Source: Sphingomonadaceae bacterium
Lineage (GTDB): Bacteria; Pseudomonadota; Alphaproteobacteria; Sphingomonadales; Sphingomonadaceae
Direction: 5' to 3'
NCBI GenBank assembly: GCA_019454625.1
Contig: JACFNY010000155.1
Location: forward strand, 1 to 5,505
DNA length: 5,505 nt
Of the stretch, positions 1 through 5,505 are shown piece after piece (positions within the stretch are counted from its first letter, which is position 1; the number at the start of each line of letters is the position of its first letter). Both the position numbers and the translations under genes were made by a program. The notes under the pieces were generated by a model. It worked only from the letters and a program-made list of their open reading frames with translations. It searched no databases and had not been told where the DNA came from.

Positions 1-113
1 ACCGACGACGGATTCGCCCACACCCGCGCCGCCTCCGCCATCGCATCGGCCGCAGCGGAATCCATCGGCGCGGTGGCGTTCCAGTCGAGATAGATTCGCG
101 TCGTCAATTCCAT
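1..113 (-). CDS. Cysteine desulfurase (NifS/IscS-like), N-terminal fragment
   Basis: The first 37 codons of a PLP-dependent class V aminotransferase-fold enzyme; the rest lies beyond base 1. These enzymes take sulfur from L-cysteine, leaving alanine, and pass it as a persulfide to Fe-S cluster assembly (ISC/SUF) or tRNA thiolation in the cytosol. What is visible is the family's N-terminal signature: IYLDWNATAP at residues 7-16 (usual form YLD.NATTP) and ANPSSV at 33-38 (usual NPSS.H). The PLP lysine and catalytic cysteine are outside the window. The ATG at 113-111 was chosen because the signature begins six residues later, as is normal; upstream there is only a weak AAGG. It is divergent from the hydrolase at 204. 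In alphaproteobacteria a NifS-like gene often leads or joins a suf cluster, so suf genes may follow to the left (inference). The family is clear; the subtype is not. Confidence 0.88.
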   Translation of the reverse strand, partial: MELTTRIYLDWNATAPMDSAAADAMAEAARVWANPSS

Positions 114-129
114 GCCTTGCCGCCGCCGC

Positions 130-145
130 GACTCATCATTGAGTC
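130..145. promoter_or_regulatory. Operator-like dyad in divergent intergenic region
   Basis: A perfect inverted repeat, GACTCA (130-135) and TGAGTC (140-145), with a 4-nt TCAT spacer. It overlaps the candidate -35 hexamer (139-144) of the forward hydrolase promoter and lies 17-32 nt upstream of the cysteine desulfurase start. This is where a repressor could act on both genes. It shares GACT/AGTC half-sites with the IscR-type consensus, but the half-sites are 8 nt apart rather than about 5, so it is not a canonical IscR site. The dyad is directly seen; regulatory function is inferred. Confidence 0.35.
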
Positions 146-166
146 CTGAAGGGCGTTTCCTATATA
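139..166 (+). promoter_or_regulatory. Candidate sigma70-type promoter for the alpha/beta hydrolase
   Basis: A -35-like TTGAGT (139-144) and a -10-like TATATA (161-166) are separated by 16 nt, each matching the consensus at four of six positions. The -10 sits in the only AT-rich stretch of an otherwise GC-rich region, inside the palindrome CCTATATAGG (159-168). Transcription would begin near 173, giving a leader of about 30 nt before the ATG at 204. Because TATATA is self-complementary it could also serve the opposite strand, but no good -35 is visible for that direction. Confidence 0.4.
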
Positions 167-193
167 GGGATGCGCTTTCACGCGCACAGTATC

Positions 194-197
194 AGGA
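194..197 (+). promoter_or_regulatory. Ribosome binding site of the hydrolase
   Basis: AGGA ends 6 nt before the ATG at 204. This supports that start over the ATG at 170, which is in another frame. Confidence 0.6.
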
Positions 198-203
198 CCA
201 TAG

Positions 204-851
204 ATGCCCGAAGTGATTTTCCCCGGACCGGAAGGCCGGCTCGAGGGACGCTACCAGCCCGGCAACAAGCCGCGCGCTCCCGTCGCCATCCTGCTGCACC
301 CGCACCCGCAGGGCGGCGGCACGATGAACAACGCCATCGTGCAGGCGATGTACCAGTCGTTCGTGAGGCGCGGCTTCGCAACGCTGCGTTTCAACTTCCG
401 CGGCGTCGGCCGCAGCCAGGGTACGTTCGACCAGGGCATCGGCGAGCTTTCGGATGCGGCGAGCGCGCTCGACTGGCTTCAGCAGTTCAACCCCGCAGCA
501 CCCGTCACGTGGGTCGGCGGCTTCAGCTTCGGCGCGTGGATCGGGATGCAGCTGCTGATGCGGCGCCCGGAGATCAAGGGCTTCATCTCGGTCGCGCCGC
601 CCGCGAACATGTACGACTTCGGCTTCCTCGCGCCCTGCCCGTCCTCGGGCCTCATCGTGCAGGGCCTCGCCGACGAGGTGGTGGCGCACGGCGCGGTGCA
701 GAAGCTCGTCGACAAGCTGAAGACGCAGAAGCACATCACCATCACCTACGAGACTGTCCCGGGCGCGAACCACTTCTTCGCGAACGAGATGAACGAGTTG
801 ATGGGCGTGATCGACGCCTATCTCGACATGCGGCTGGCGACGGACCGCTAG
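204..851 (+). CDS. Small alpha/beta hydrolase (COG2945 family)
   Basis: A 215-residue protein of the compact alpha/beta-hydrolase family COG2945, probably a cytosolic serine esterase or peptidase-like hydrolase; the substrate is unknown. There is no signal peptide or membrane segment. The family hallmark HPHPQGGGTMNN is at residues 32-43 (oxyanion-hole region), followed by the strand and turn FNFRGVGRSQG at 63-73. The nucleophile elbow GFSFG is at 106-110 with Ser108. The acid is probably Asp157 (GLADEVV) and the base His190 (ANHFF), so the triad looks complete and in the expected order. Length is typical for the family. The start has an AGGA site 6 nt upstream, and the gene ends at a strong terminator. 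It is divergent from a cysteine desulfurase, and I recall this hydrolase lying near suf genes in alphaproteobacteria, though no role in Fe-S assembly is established. Family assignment is secure; function is not. Confidence 0.92.
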   Translation: MPEVIFPGPEGRLEGRYQPGNKPRAPVAILLHPHPQGGGTMNNAIVQAMYQSFVRRGFATLRFNFRGVGRSQGTFDQGIGELSDAASALDWLQQFNPAAPVTWVGGFSFGAWIGMQLLMRRPEIKGFISVAPPANMYDFGFLAPCPSSGLIVQGLADEVVAHGAVQKLVDKLKTQKHITITYETVPGANHFFANEMNELMGVIDAYLDMRLATDR

Positions 852-860
852 GAACCGAAC

Positions 861-905
861 AAAAAGAGAGCCCCGGCCTCGCGTGAAGCCGGGGGCTCTC
901 TTTTT
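861..905. terminator. Bidirectional intrinsic terminator
   Basis: The left arm at 861-877 (AAAAAGAGAGCCCCGGC) pairs with 888-905 around a 10-nt loop (878-887). One unpaired G in the right arm is the only flaw. A five-base T run closes the plus-strand transcript (901-905), and the A run at 861-865 becomes a T run on the minus strand, so it can end both convergent genes. It starts 9 nt after the hydrolase stop and 7 nt after the ilvE stop. Confidence 0.93.
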
Positions 906-912
906 CCTGCGA

Positions 913-1998
913 TCAGTCGACCTTGTGGATCCAGCCGCGTTCGTCGTTCGATTCGCCGCGCTGGATGCCCACGAGCGCCTCGCGCAACTTCCGGGTGACG
1001 GGGCCGGTGGTCGTGCCGTCGCCGATCGTGAATTCGCCGCCCCGGAAACGCACCGTGCCGATCCCTGCAACGACCGCCGCCGTGCCGCAGGCGAACACCT
1101 CGCGCAGGCGGCCGCTCTCCGCGTCCGCCTTCCACTGGTCGAAGCTGTAGGGCTTCTCCTCCACCTTCAGGCCGTCGCCGCGGGCAAGCTCGATCAGCGA
1201 GGCGCGCGTGATGCCGGGAAGGATCGTACCGAGCGGCGGCGTGACGAGGCTGCCGTCGTCCATCACGAAGAACACGTTCATGCCGCCCAGTTCCTCGACC
1301 CAGCGGCGTTCGGCCGCATCGAGGAACACAACCTGGTCGCAGCCCTCGCGGATCGCCTCGGCCTGCGCGATGAGGCTGCCCGCGTAGTTGCCGCCGCACT
1401 TCGCCGCGCCGGTGCCGCCGGGCGCGGCGCGTGTGTAGTTGTCCGAAACCCAGATCGTGACGGGCTTGCCGCCGCCCTTGAAATAGGGGCCCACGGGGCT
1501 TGCGATCACGCAGAAGATGTAGTGCGCGGCGGGCTTCACGCCGAGGAACACCTCGTCCGCGAACATGAAGGGGCGGAGGTACAGGCTGCCCTCCCCGTCC
1601 GGGATCCAGTCGCGATCGGCGGCGACCAGCTTCCCGACCGCCTCGACGAACAGCTCTTCGGGAATCCGCGGCATCGCCATGCGGTCCGCCGATTCGTTGA
1701 AGCGGCGCGCGTTCTCTTCGGGACGGAACATGGTGATCTCGCCGCCGCGCCCGCGATAGGCCTTCATGCCCTCGAAGATTTCCTGCGCGTAGTGCAGCAC
1801 GGCGCTCGCCGGGTCGAGCGAGAACGGCGCGCGGGCGCGCACCTCGGCATTGTGCCAGCCCTTCCCGTCGCTCCATTCGATCGTCACCATGTGATCGGTG
1901 AAGAGCTTCCCGAATCCGGGGTTTTCAATCAGCTTCGCGCGCTCCGCGGCGGGGACCGGCGTCGCGGGGGTGACGCGGAATTCAAGACCGGATGTCAT
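913..1998 (-). CDS. ilvE: Branched-chain amino acid aminotransferase
   Basis: A fold-type IV PLP transaminase that interconverts leucine, isoleucine and valine with their 2-oxo acids using glutamate/2-oxoglutarate; it is the last step of branched-chain amino acid synthesis, in the cytosol. It has 361 residues from the second of two adjacent ATGs, and its length and wording match the longer BCAT subgroup shared with eukaryotes. Visible motifs: FEGMKAY at 75-81, LYLRPFMF at 139-146, the PLP-lysine segment GGTGAAKCGGNYAGS with Lys200, EELGGMN at 235-241 (Glu236 probably binds the pyridine nitrogen), TPPLGTILPGITR at 253-265 and CGTAAVVAG at 304-312. The redox CXXC of human BCATs is A308-V-V-A311 here. 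The start could also be 2001, but GAGGAG lies only 3 nt from that ATG and 6 nt from 1998. It is separated from anmK by about 100 nt with its own candidate promoter and ends at the bidirectional terminator. Confidence 0.96.
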   Translation of the reverse strand: MTSGLEFRVTPATPVPAAERAKLIENPGFGKLFTDHMVTIEWSDGKGWHNAEVRARAPFSLDPASAVLHYAQEIFEGMKAYRGRGGEITMFRPEENARRFNESADRMAMPRIPEELFVEAVGKLVAADRDWIPDGEGSLYLRPFMFADEVFLGVKPAAHYIFCVIASPVGPYFKGGGKPVTIWVSDNYTRAAPGGTGAAKCGGNYAGSLIAQAEAIREGCDQVVFLDAAERRWVEELGGMNVFFVMDDGSLVTPPLGTILPGITRASLIELARGDGLKVEEKPYSFDQWKADAESGRLREVFACGTAAVVAGIGTVRFRGGEFTIGDGTTTGPVTRKLREALVGIQRGESNDERGWIHKVD

Positions 1999-2004
1999 CA
2001 TGCT

Positions 2005-2010
2005 CTCCTC
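2005..2010 (-). promoter_or_regulatory. Ribosome binding site of ilvE
   Basis: GAGGAG on the minus strand is the strongest Shine-Dalgarno match in the window. It lies 3 nt before the first and 6 nt before the second of the tandem ATG codons, which favours the second (1998) as the main start. The outcome differs by one methionine. Confidence 0.75.
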
Positions 2011-2057
2011 AAACTCGCTGTTGCGGCCCGCGGTCCCAGCGCCGACTCGCGCGCTGT

Positions 2058-2085
2058 GTTAGAAAATTGCGCGGGCCTTTGGCAA
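2058..2085 (-). promoter_or_regulatory. Candidate promoter for ilvE
   Basis: On the minus strand, TTGCCA (2085-2080, five of six to the -35 consensus) and TCTAAC (2063-2058, four of six to the -10) are 16 nt apart. They lie in the gap between anmK and ilvE, next to the only AT-rich patch there (2060-2068). Transcription would begin around 2051, giving a leader of about 50 nt. No ATG-started leader peptide, attenuator or riboswitch is visible in that leader. The two genes can therefore be transcribed separately, although no terminator is seen after anmK. Confidence 0.4.
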
Positions 2086-2106
2086 GTCACCCGCCGTACA
2101 GACGTG

Positions 2107-3192
2107 TCAGGGCCGGAAGACGACGCCGCCGATGGTGGGTGACGGCACACCGGTGGTGCCGGGGAAGCTGATCGGCAGGTCGCGGAGACGTCGCACCGCC
2201 ATGTAAGCGAAGCCCTCGGCCTCCATCGCGTCGCCGCGCCAGCCGACCGTTTCGACCGGATCGGAAGGGATTCCCGTCCGCTCCGCGAGCATCCGCATCA
2301 GCGTGGGATTGTGCCGTCCGCCGCCGGTGACGAGCAGCCGCGCGGGCCGTGCGGGAAGATGCGGAAGCGCGAGGCGCACCGTCTCGGCGGTGAAGGCGGT
2401 GAGCGTCGCCGCGCCGTCCGCCGCCGACAGGCCGCTGACATCGTTCAGCGAGAAGGCGTGGCGGTCGAGCGACTTGGGCGGCGGCAAGGCGAACCAGTCG
2501 AGGTCCGCCATGCGCGCCACGACCTCCTCGTGGACCACCCCCGAGGCGGCAAGCGCGCCGCCCGCGTCGTAGCCAACTCCCTGCGTGCCCCGCACCCAGT
2601 CGTCGATGAGCGCGTTGCCGGGGCCGGTATCGAAGGCGATCATGGTCTCGTCGGCGCCGAGGAACGTGATGTTGCCGACGCCGCCGAGGTTGAGCACGGC
2701 GACCGGCCCTTCGAGCCCCGAGGCCAGCGCGCGGTGATACACGGGAAGCAGCGGCGCGCCCTGCCCACCCGCCGCGACGTCGGCGGCGCGGAAATCCGCG
2801 ACGACCGTGATCCGGAGCCGCTTCGCGAGCGCCGCGCCGTCGCCGATCTGCCATGTCCAGCCGCGCTCCGGCCGGTGCGCCACCGTCTGGCCGTGGAAGC
2901 CGACAACATCGACCGTATCATCTCCGAGCAGCGCGCGCACGGCGCCGACATGCAGTGCCGTGATCTCGGCGGCGGTTTCGTCGATCACCGCATCGGGGCC
3001 CGGCGCATCCTTGCCGAGCGCGCACTCGATCGACGCGCGCAGCCGGCCGCGCGTCGTCTCCCCATAAGGGACGCTGAGGAAGCCGAGCGGACGCACATAG
3101 GCCTCACCGTCCGTCTCGATGAGCGCGGCGTCGATGCCGTCCATCGACGTGCCGGACATCAGGCCGACGGCGCGATAAAGCCCGCTACTCAT
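2107..3192 (-). CDS. anmK: Anhydro-N-acetylmuramic acid kinase
   Basis: AnmK opens the 1,6-anhydro ring of anhydro-N-acetylmuramic acid and phosphorylates it with ATP, giving MurNAc-6-phosphate. This is a cytosolic step of peptidoglycan recycling ahead of MurQ. The 361-residue length is normal for this ASKHA-fold family. Motifs in order: the phosphate-binding [12 protein letters not shown] at 10-21, FHGQT at 99-103, WQIGDG at 114-119, [16 protein letters not shown] at 133-148, [10 protein letters not shown] at 167-176, FDTGPGN at 187-193 with Asp188 as probable catalytic base, and a GGGRHNP adenosine-side motif near 306-312. Nothing essential appears to be missing. The ATG at 3192 has a strong upstream GGGGGTGA. 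It is divergent from tyrS with almost no spacer; anmK and tyrosyl-tRNA synthetase genes are also close in E. coli and Pseudomonas (recalled), so the linkage is old. A downstream murQ is not in the window. Confidence 0.96.
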   Translation of the reverse strand: MSSGLYRAVGLMSGTSMDGIDAALIETDGEAYVRPLGFLSVPYGETTRGRLRASIECALGKDAPGPDAVIDETAAEITALHVGAVRALLGDDTVDVVGFHGQTVAHRPERGWTWQIGDGAALAKRLRITVVADFRAADVAAGGQGAPLLPVYHRALASGLEGPVAVLNLGGVGNITFLGADETMIAFDTGPGNALIDDWVRGTQGVGYDAGGALAASGVVHEEVVARMADLDWFALPPPKSLDRHAFSLNDVSGLSAADGAATLTAFTAETVRLALPHLPARPARLLVTGGGRHNPTLMRMLAERTGIPSDPVETVGWRGDAMEAEGFAYMAVRRLRDLPISFPGTTGVPSPTIGGVVFRP

Positions 3193-3196
3193 CCGC

Positions 3197-3204
3197 TCAC
3201 CCCC
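3197..3204 (-). promoter_or_regulatory. Ribosome binding site of anmK
   Basis: GGGGGTGA on the minus strand matches seven of eight bases of the anti-Shine-Dalgarno complement GGAGGTGA and ends 4 nt before the ATG at 3192. It fills much of the 32-nt space shared with the divergent tyrS start. Confidence 0.6.
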
Positions 3205-3224
3205 ATGCTATGCGCCCGCTCGCC

Positions 3225-4448
3225 ATGACCGAATTCAAGTCCAATCTCCTACGCCTGCTCGATGCGCGCGGCTACATCCATCAGCAGACCGACGCGGCGG
3301 CGCTCGACGCGCTGGCCGAAAAGCAGGTCGTGCCGGGCTATATCGGCTTCGATCCCACGGCGCCGTCGCTGCATGTCGGCAGTCTCGTGCAGATCATGCT
3401 GCTCAGGCGCCTCCAGCAGACCGGGCACAAGCCGATCGTGCTGATGGGCGGCGGCACCGGCAAGATCGGCGACCCGAGCTTCAAGGACGAGGCGCGGCGG
3501 CTGATGACGACCGAGACGATCGCGGGCAACGTCGCCTCGATCAAGCGCATCTTCGAACGGTTCCTCGTGTTCGGCGACGGGCCGACCGATGCCGTGATGC
3601 TCGACAACGCCGAGTGGCTGGACCGGCTGGAATACATCCCGTTCCTGCGCGACATCGGCCAGCATTTCTCGGTGAACCGGATGCTGAGCTTCGATTCGGT
3701 GAAACTGCGCCTCGACCGCGAGCAGTCGCTGTCGTTCCTCGAATTCAACTACATGATCCTGCAGGCCTACGACTTCCTCGAACTGTCGCGGCGCGCTGGC
3801 TGCCGCTTGCAGATGGGCGGCTCCGACCAGTGGGGCAACATCGTGAACGGCGTCGAGCTGTGCCGCCGCGTGGACGGAACCGAGGTGTTCGGCGTGACGA
3901 CGCCGCTCATCACCACGGCGGACGGCGGCAAGATGGGCAAGACGATGGCGGGCGCCGTGTGGCTGAACGAGGATTCGCTCCCCGCCTACGACTACTGGCA
4001 ATTCTGGCGGAACACGCACGACGCCGACGTCGGCCGGTTTCTGAAACTGTTCACCGACCTGCCGCTGGACGAGATCGCGCGGCTCGAAGCGCTGGAAGGC
4101 GCGGAGATCAACGCCGCCAAGGAAGCGCTGGCGAACGCGGCGACGGCGATGTGCCGGGGCGAGGACGCCGCGCAGGGCGCGGCGGAAACCGCACGCGCGA
4201 CGTTTGCCGAAGGCGGTGCGGGCGAGGACCTGCCGCACATCGCCGCGACCGGTCCGATCCCGCTCGTCGATGCCCTCGTCGACCTCGGCCTCTCCGCCTC
4301 GAAAGGCGAAGCACGCCGCCTGATCGCGCAGGGCGGTGCCCGCGTGAACGGCGAAGCCGTGACAGACGCGGCGTCCACGATCTCAGGCACCGGCGCGGTA
4401 CGCGTGTCGGCGGGCAAGAAGCGGCACGGCGTAGTGAGCTTCGGGTAA
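3225..4448 (+). CDS. tyrS: Tyrosyl-tRNA synthetase
   Basis: A class I aminoacyl-tRNA synthetase that charges tRNA-Tyr with tyrosine in the cytosol; essential. It has 407 residues from the ATG at 3225, typical for bacterial TyrRS. The Rossmann domain carries the HIGH-type motif as HVGS at 50-53, preceded by [12 protein letters not shown]. Tyrosine-pocket residues are visible in YMILQAYDF (Tyr176, Gln180, Asp183) and [10 protein letters not shown] (196-205). The KMSKS-type loop is KMGKT at 236-240. A C-terminal S4 RNA-binding domain runs from about 345 to 405 ([10 protein letters not shown]...[14 protein letters not shown]). An in-frame ATG at 3210 would add five residues (MRPLA). I prefer 3225 because relatives begin with a similar M-[ST]-E-[FY] start. 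Neither start has a clear Shine-Dalgarno, so a very short leader is possible. No T-box or other leader element is seen. It is convergent with the Sel1 gene, 23 nt between stops. Confidence 0.96.
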   Translation: MTEFKSNLLRLLDARGYIHQQTDAAALDALAEKQVVPGYIGFDPTAPSLHVGSLVQIMLLRRLQQTGHKPIVLMGGGTGKIGDPSFKDEARRLMTTETIAGNVASIKRIFERFLVFGDGPTDAVMLDNAEWLDRLEYIPFLRDIGQHFSVNRMLSFDSVKLRLDREQSLSFLEFNYMILQAYDFLELSRRAGCRLQMGGSDQWGNIVNGVELCRRVDGTEVFGVTTPLITTADGGKMGKTMAGAVWLNEDSLPAYDYWQFWRNTHDADVGRFLKLFTDLPLDEIARLEALEGAEINAAKEALANAATAMCRGEDAAQGAAETARATFAEGGAGEDLPHIAATGPIPLVDALVDLGLSASKGEARRLIAQGGARVNGEAVTDAASTISGTGAVRVSAGKKRHGVVSFG

Positions 4449-4471
4449 GACGACCCCCCTCGACGCCCTGA

Positions 4472-4978
4472 CTACCGAAGCCGCTGGGCCCTCGGGCGCC
4501 AGTTGTGGACGTCTGCGGAGATTTCCGCGCGCGCCTCGGCGCTGAGGTGCTTGCCGAGCGCGGCGACACGGGTCCGGCCCGAGGTCTCGGCGCTGCGGTC
4601 GCCGCCGATCGTCGCGGCGAGCGCCCAGAAATAGGCGGCGCGCGTGTCGCGGCCGACGCCGCTTCCGCGCGCGAAGGCATCCGAGAGCGCGATCTGCGCG
4701 GGGCCGTAGCCGCGGCTCGCGGCGCGGCGGAACCATCCCGCAGCCACAGCCGGGTTCGCCCGAACGCCTCTCCCCTCCGCATATATGACGCCGAGCATGG
4801 TCTCGGCGACGGCGGAGCCGTGCTCGGCAAGGCGCTGAAAGCCGCGCTGCGCCGCACGGTAGTCGCCCGTGCGGTAGGCGGACATGGCGTTTTCGAGCCG
4901 CGCCGAAGCCCAGTCGGCCCCCGCGAACGACGGCGCGGCGAGCGCGAGCAGCAACGCGGTTACAATCGGAATCTTCAT
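4472..4978 (-). CDS. Secreted Sel1-like repeat (TPR-like) protein
   Basis: A 168-residue protein with an N-terminal Sec signal peptide: basic residue at 2, hydrophobic core about 5-15, and a likely cleavage after PSFA (Ala19). The mature part is probably periplasmic. It has a helical lead-in at 28-50 and two Sel1 repeats: about 51-87 (LAEHG...LGVIYAEGRGV...AAGWFRRAA) and 88-122 (RGYGPAQIALSDAFARGSGV...AAYFWALAA). These are alpha-alpha hairpins that usually mediate protein-protein contacts. The C-terminal 45 residues are charged and helical-looking, with no recognised domain. No catalytic motif is visible, so the role is unknown. The ATG at 4978 follows GGAAGA directly (tight spacing) and puts the signal peptide at the N-terminus; longer versions in this frame would run back through recG. 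It lies 23 nt after the recG stop and is probably co-transcribed with it. Confidence 0.88.
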   Translation of the reverse strand: MKIPIVTALLLALAAPSFAGADWASARLENAMSAYRTGDYRAAQRGFQRLAEHGSAVAETMLGVIYAEGRGVRANPAVAAGWFRRAASRGYGPAQIALSDAFARGSGVGRDTRAAYFWALAATIGGDRSAETSGRTRVAALGKHLSAEARAEISADVHNWRPRAQRLR

Positions 4979-5001
4979 TCTTCCGGCGCTGTCGCAAACG
5001 G

Positions 5002-5505
5002 CTAGCCGGAACGCAAGAGGCCGACTGCGGCATCGCGTCCGAAGAGGTAGAGAAGAATGCGCGCCGCCTCGCCGCGCGCGCCGGAAAGCCCGCCTTCGTG
5101 CTCGACGAGCAGGCGGGCGTCGTCGCGGGCAGCCTCGACGAGCGCGCCGACCTGCTCGGGCGTGGCGATGCGGAACTCCGGGTCGCCGGACTGACGGACG
5201 CCCAGAAGCTCGCCGCCGCCGCGCAGCTTGAGGTCCTCCTCGGCGATCTCGAAACCGTCGTTCGAGCGGCGGATGAGCGCGAGACGCTGGCGTGCGGTTT
5301 CCGAGATGTTCGGGGCACGGACGAGCAGGCACACCGAGCGCGCCGCACCGCGACCCACGCGCCCTCGAAGCTGGTGGAGCTGGGCGAGACCGAAGCGTTC
5401 GGCCTGCTCGATCACCATCAGGCTCGCCTCCGGCACGTCGACGCCAACCTCGACAACCGTCGTCGCGACGAGAAGCTGGATGCGGCCGGACTGGAAGTCG
5501 GCCAT
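5002..5505 (-). CDS. recG: ATP-dependent DNA helicase RecG, C-terminal part
   Basis: The last 167 residues of RecG (full length about 690); the gene begins beyond the right edge, and the ATG at 5505 is an internal methionine (MADF, usual form MARF). RecG is a superfamily 2 helicase that remodels stalled replication forks and Holliday junctions. The visible part contains helicase motif V (LLVATTVVEVGVDVPEAS, fragment residues 11-28) and motif VI (QLHQLRGRVGRG, 42-53) with the arginine fingers. These are followed by the RecG-specific C-terminal region DGFEIAEEDLKLRGGGELLG...RQSGDPEF (about 83-111), which couples ATP hydrolysis to duplex translocation. The family's usual LRGPGE is LRGGGE here, a minor change. 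The C-terminus ends normally at the TAG at 5004-5002. The Sel1-repeat gene follows at 23 nt. No terminator is seen between them. Confidence 0.95.
   Translation of the reverse strand: MADFQSGRIQLLVATTVVEVGVDVPEASLMVIEQAERFGLAQLHQLRGRVGRGAARSVCLLVRAPNISETARQRLALIRRSNDGFEIAEEDLKLRGGGELLGVRQSGDPEFRIATPEQVGALVEAARDDARLLVEHEGGLSGARGEAARILLYLFGRDAAVGLLRSG

Noticed and set aside
170..886. A 238-codon plus-strand frame overlapping the hydrolase, and a 292-codon minus-strand frame over 192-1070
   Set aside because: The first is out of frame with a protein that has a complete family motif set and triad; the second crosses the bidirectional terminator. Neither shows a domain.
2011..2060. Leader peptide, attenuator or riboswitch upstream of ilvE
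   Set aside because: The leader has no ATG-started short frame rich in Leu/Ile/Val codons and no antiterminator-type pairing or T-run.
883..2142. A 419-codon plus-strand open frame opposite ilvE
   Set aside because: It lies antisense to a complete IlvE, runs into the terminator at its start and past the anmK stop at its end, and its translation is Arg/Ala/Asp-rich low-quality text with no family motif. It follows from high GC at third positions.
2311..3228. A 305-codon plus-strand frame opposite anmK, and a 329-codon minus-strand frame opposite tyrS (3249-4238)
   Set aside because: Both are antisense shadows of well-supported enzymes, without credible Shine-Dalgarno sites or recognisable domains.
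4484..4502. Hairpin CTGGGCC/GGC(G)CCAG with a CTCG loop, considered as the tyrS terminator
   Set aside because: It has no T-run after it, contains a bulge, and lies inside the Sel1 gene's coding end, where GC-rich short stems are common.
1..5505. CRISPR array, tRNA/rRNA, insertion sequence, toxin-antitoxin or defence system
   Set aside because: No regularly spaced direct repeats, no tRNA-like cloverleaf, and no transposase, toxin or nuclease motif was seen on either strand; all longer stretches are filled by housekeeping genes.

Overview
The window is about 5.5 kb of high-GC bacterial chromosome. It carries conserved housekeeping genes and no sign of mobile DNA. Codon bias toward G/C at third positions, the protein families present and their wording (for example the alpha-type TyrRS KMGKT signature and the HPHPQGGG hydrolase) point to an alphaproteobacterium, most likely a sphingomonad (order Sphingomonadales). 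That placement is inferred from recalled family resemblance, not from a search.

Layout from left to right. Positions 1-113 (minus) hold the N-terminus of a NifS/IscS-like cysteine desulfurase that runs off the window. A 90-nt divergent intergenic region (114-203) has a plausible forward promoter and several short dyads. Positions 204-851 (plus) encode a small COG2945-type alpha/beta hydrolase. A strong hairpin with T/A tracts on both sides (861-905) ends this gene and the convergent ilvE. Positions 913-1998 (minus) encode the branched-chain aminotransferase IlvE, with a candidate promoter of its own in the gap to anmK. Positions 2107-3192 (minus) encode the anhydromuramic acid kinase AnmK, and 3225-4448 (plus) tyrosyl-tRNA synthetase TyrS, divergent with only 32 nt between the start codons. 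Positions 4472-4978 (minus) encode a small secreted Sel1-repeat protein. It lies 23 nt downstream of the C-terminal part of RecG (5002-5505, minus, truncated by the window edge), so the two are probably co-transcribed.

Functionally this is a set of unrelated core functions: Fe-S cluster sulfur supply, branched-chain amino acid metabolism, cell-wall recycling, translation, and recombination/repair. The anmK-tyrS and cysteine desulfurase-hydrolase neighbourhoods fit arrangements I recall from other Proteobacteria. I found no RNA gene, CRISPR array, insertion sequence, prophage part or convincing new system. The points most worth a second look are regulatory: the dyad-rich divergent region at 114-203, the very compact anmK/tyrS divergence, and the Sel1 protein gene coupled to recG.
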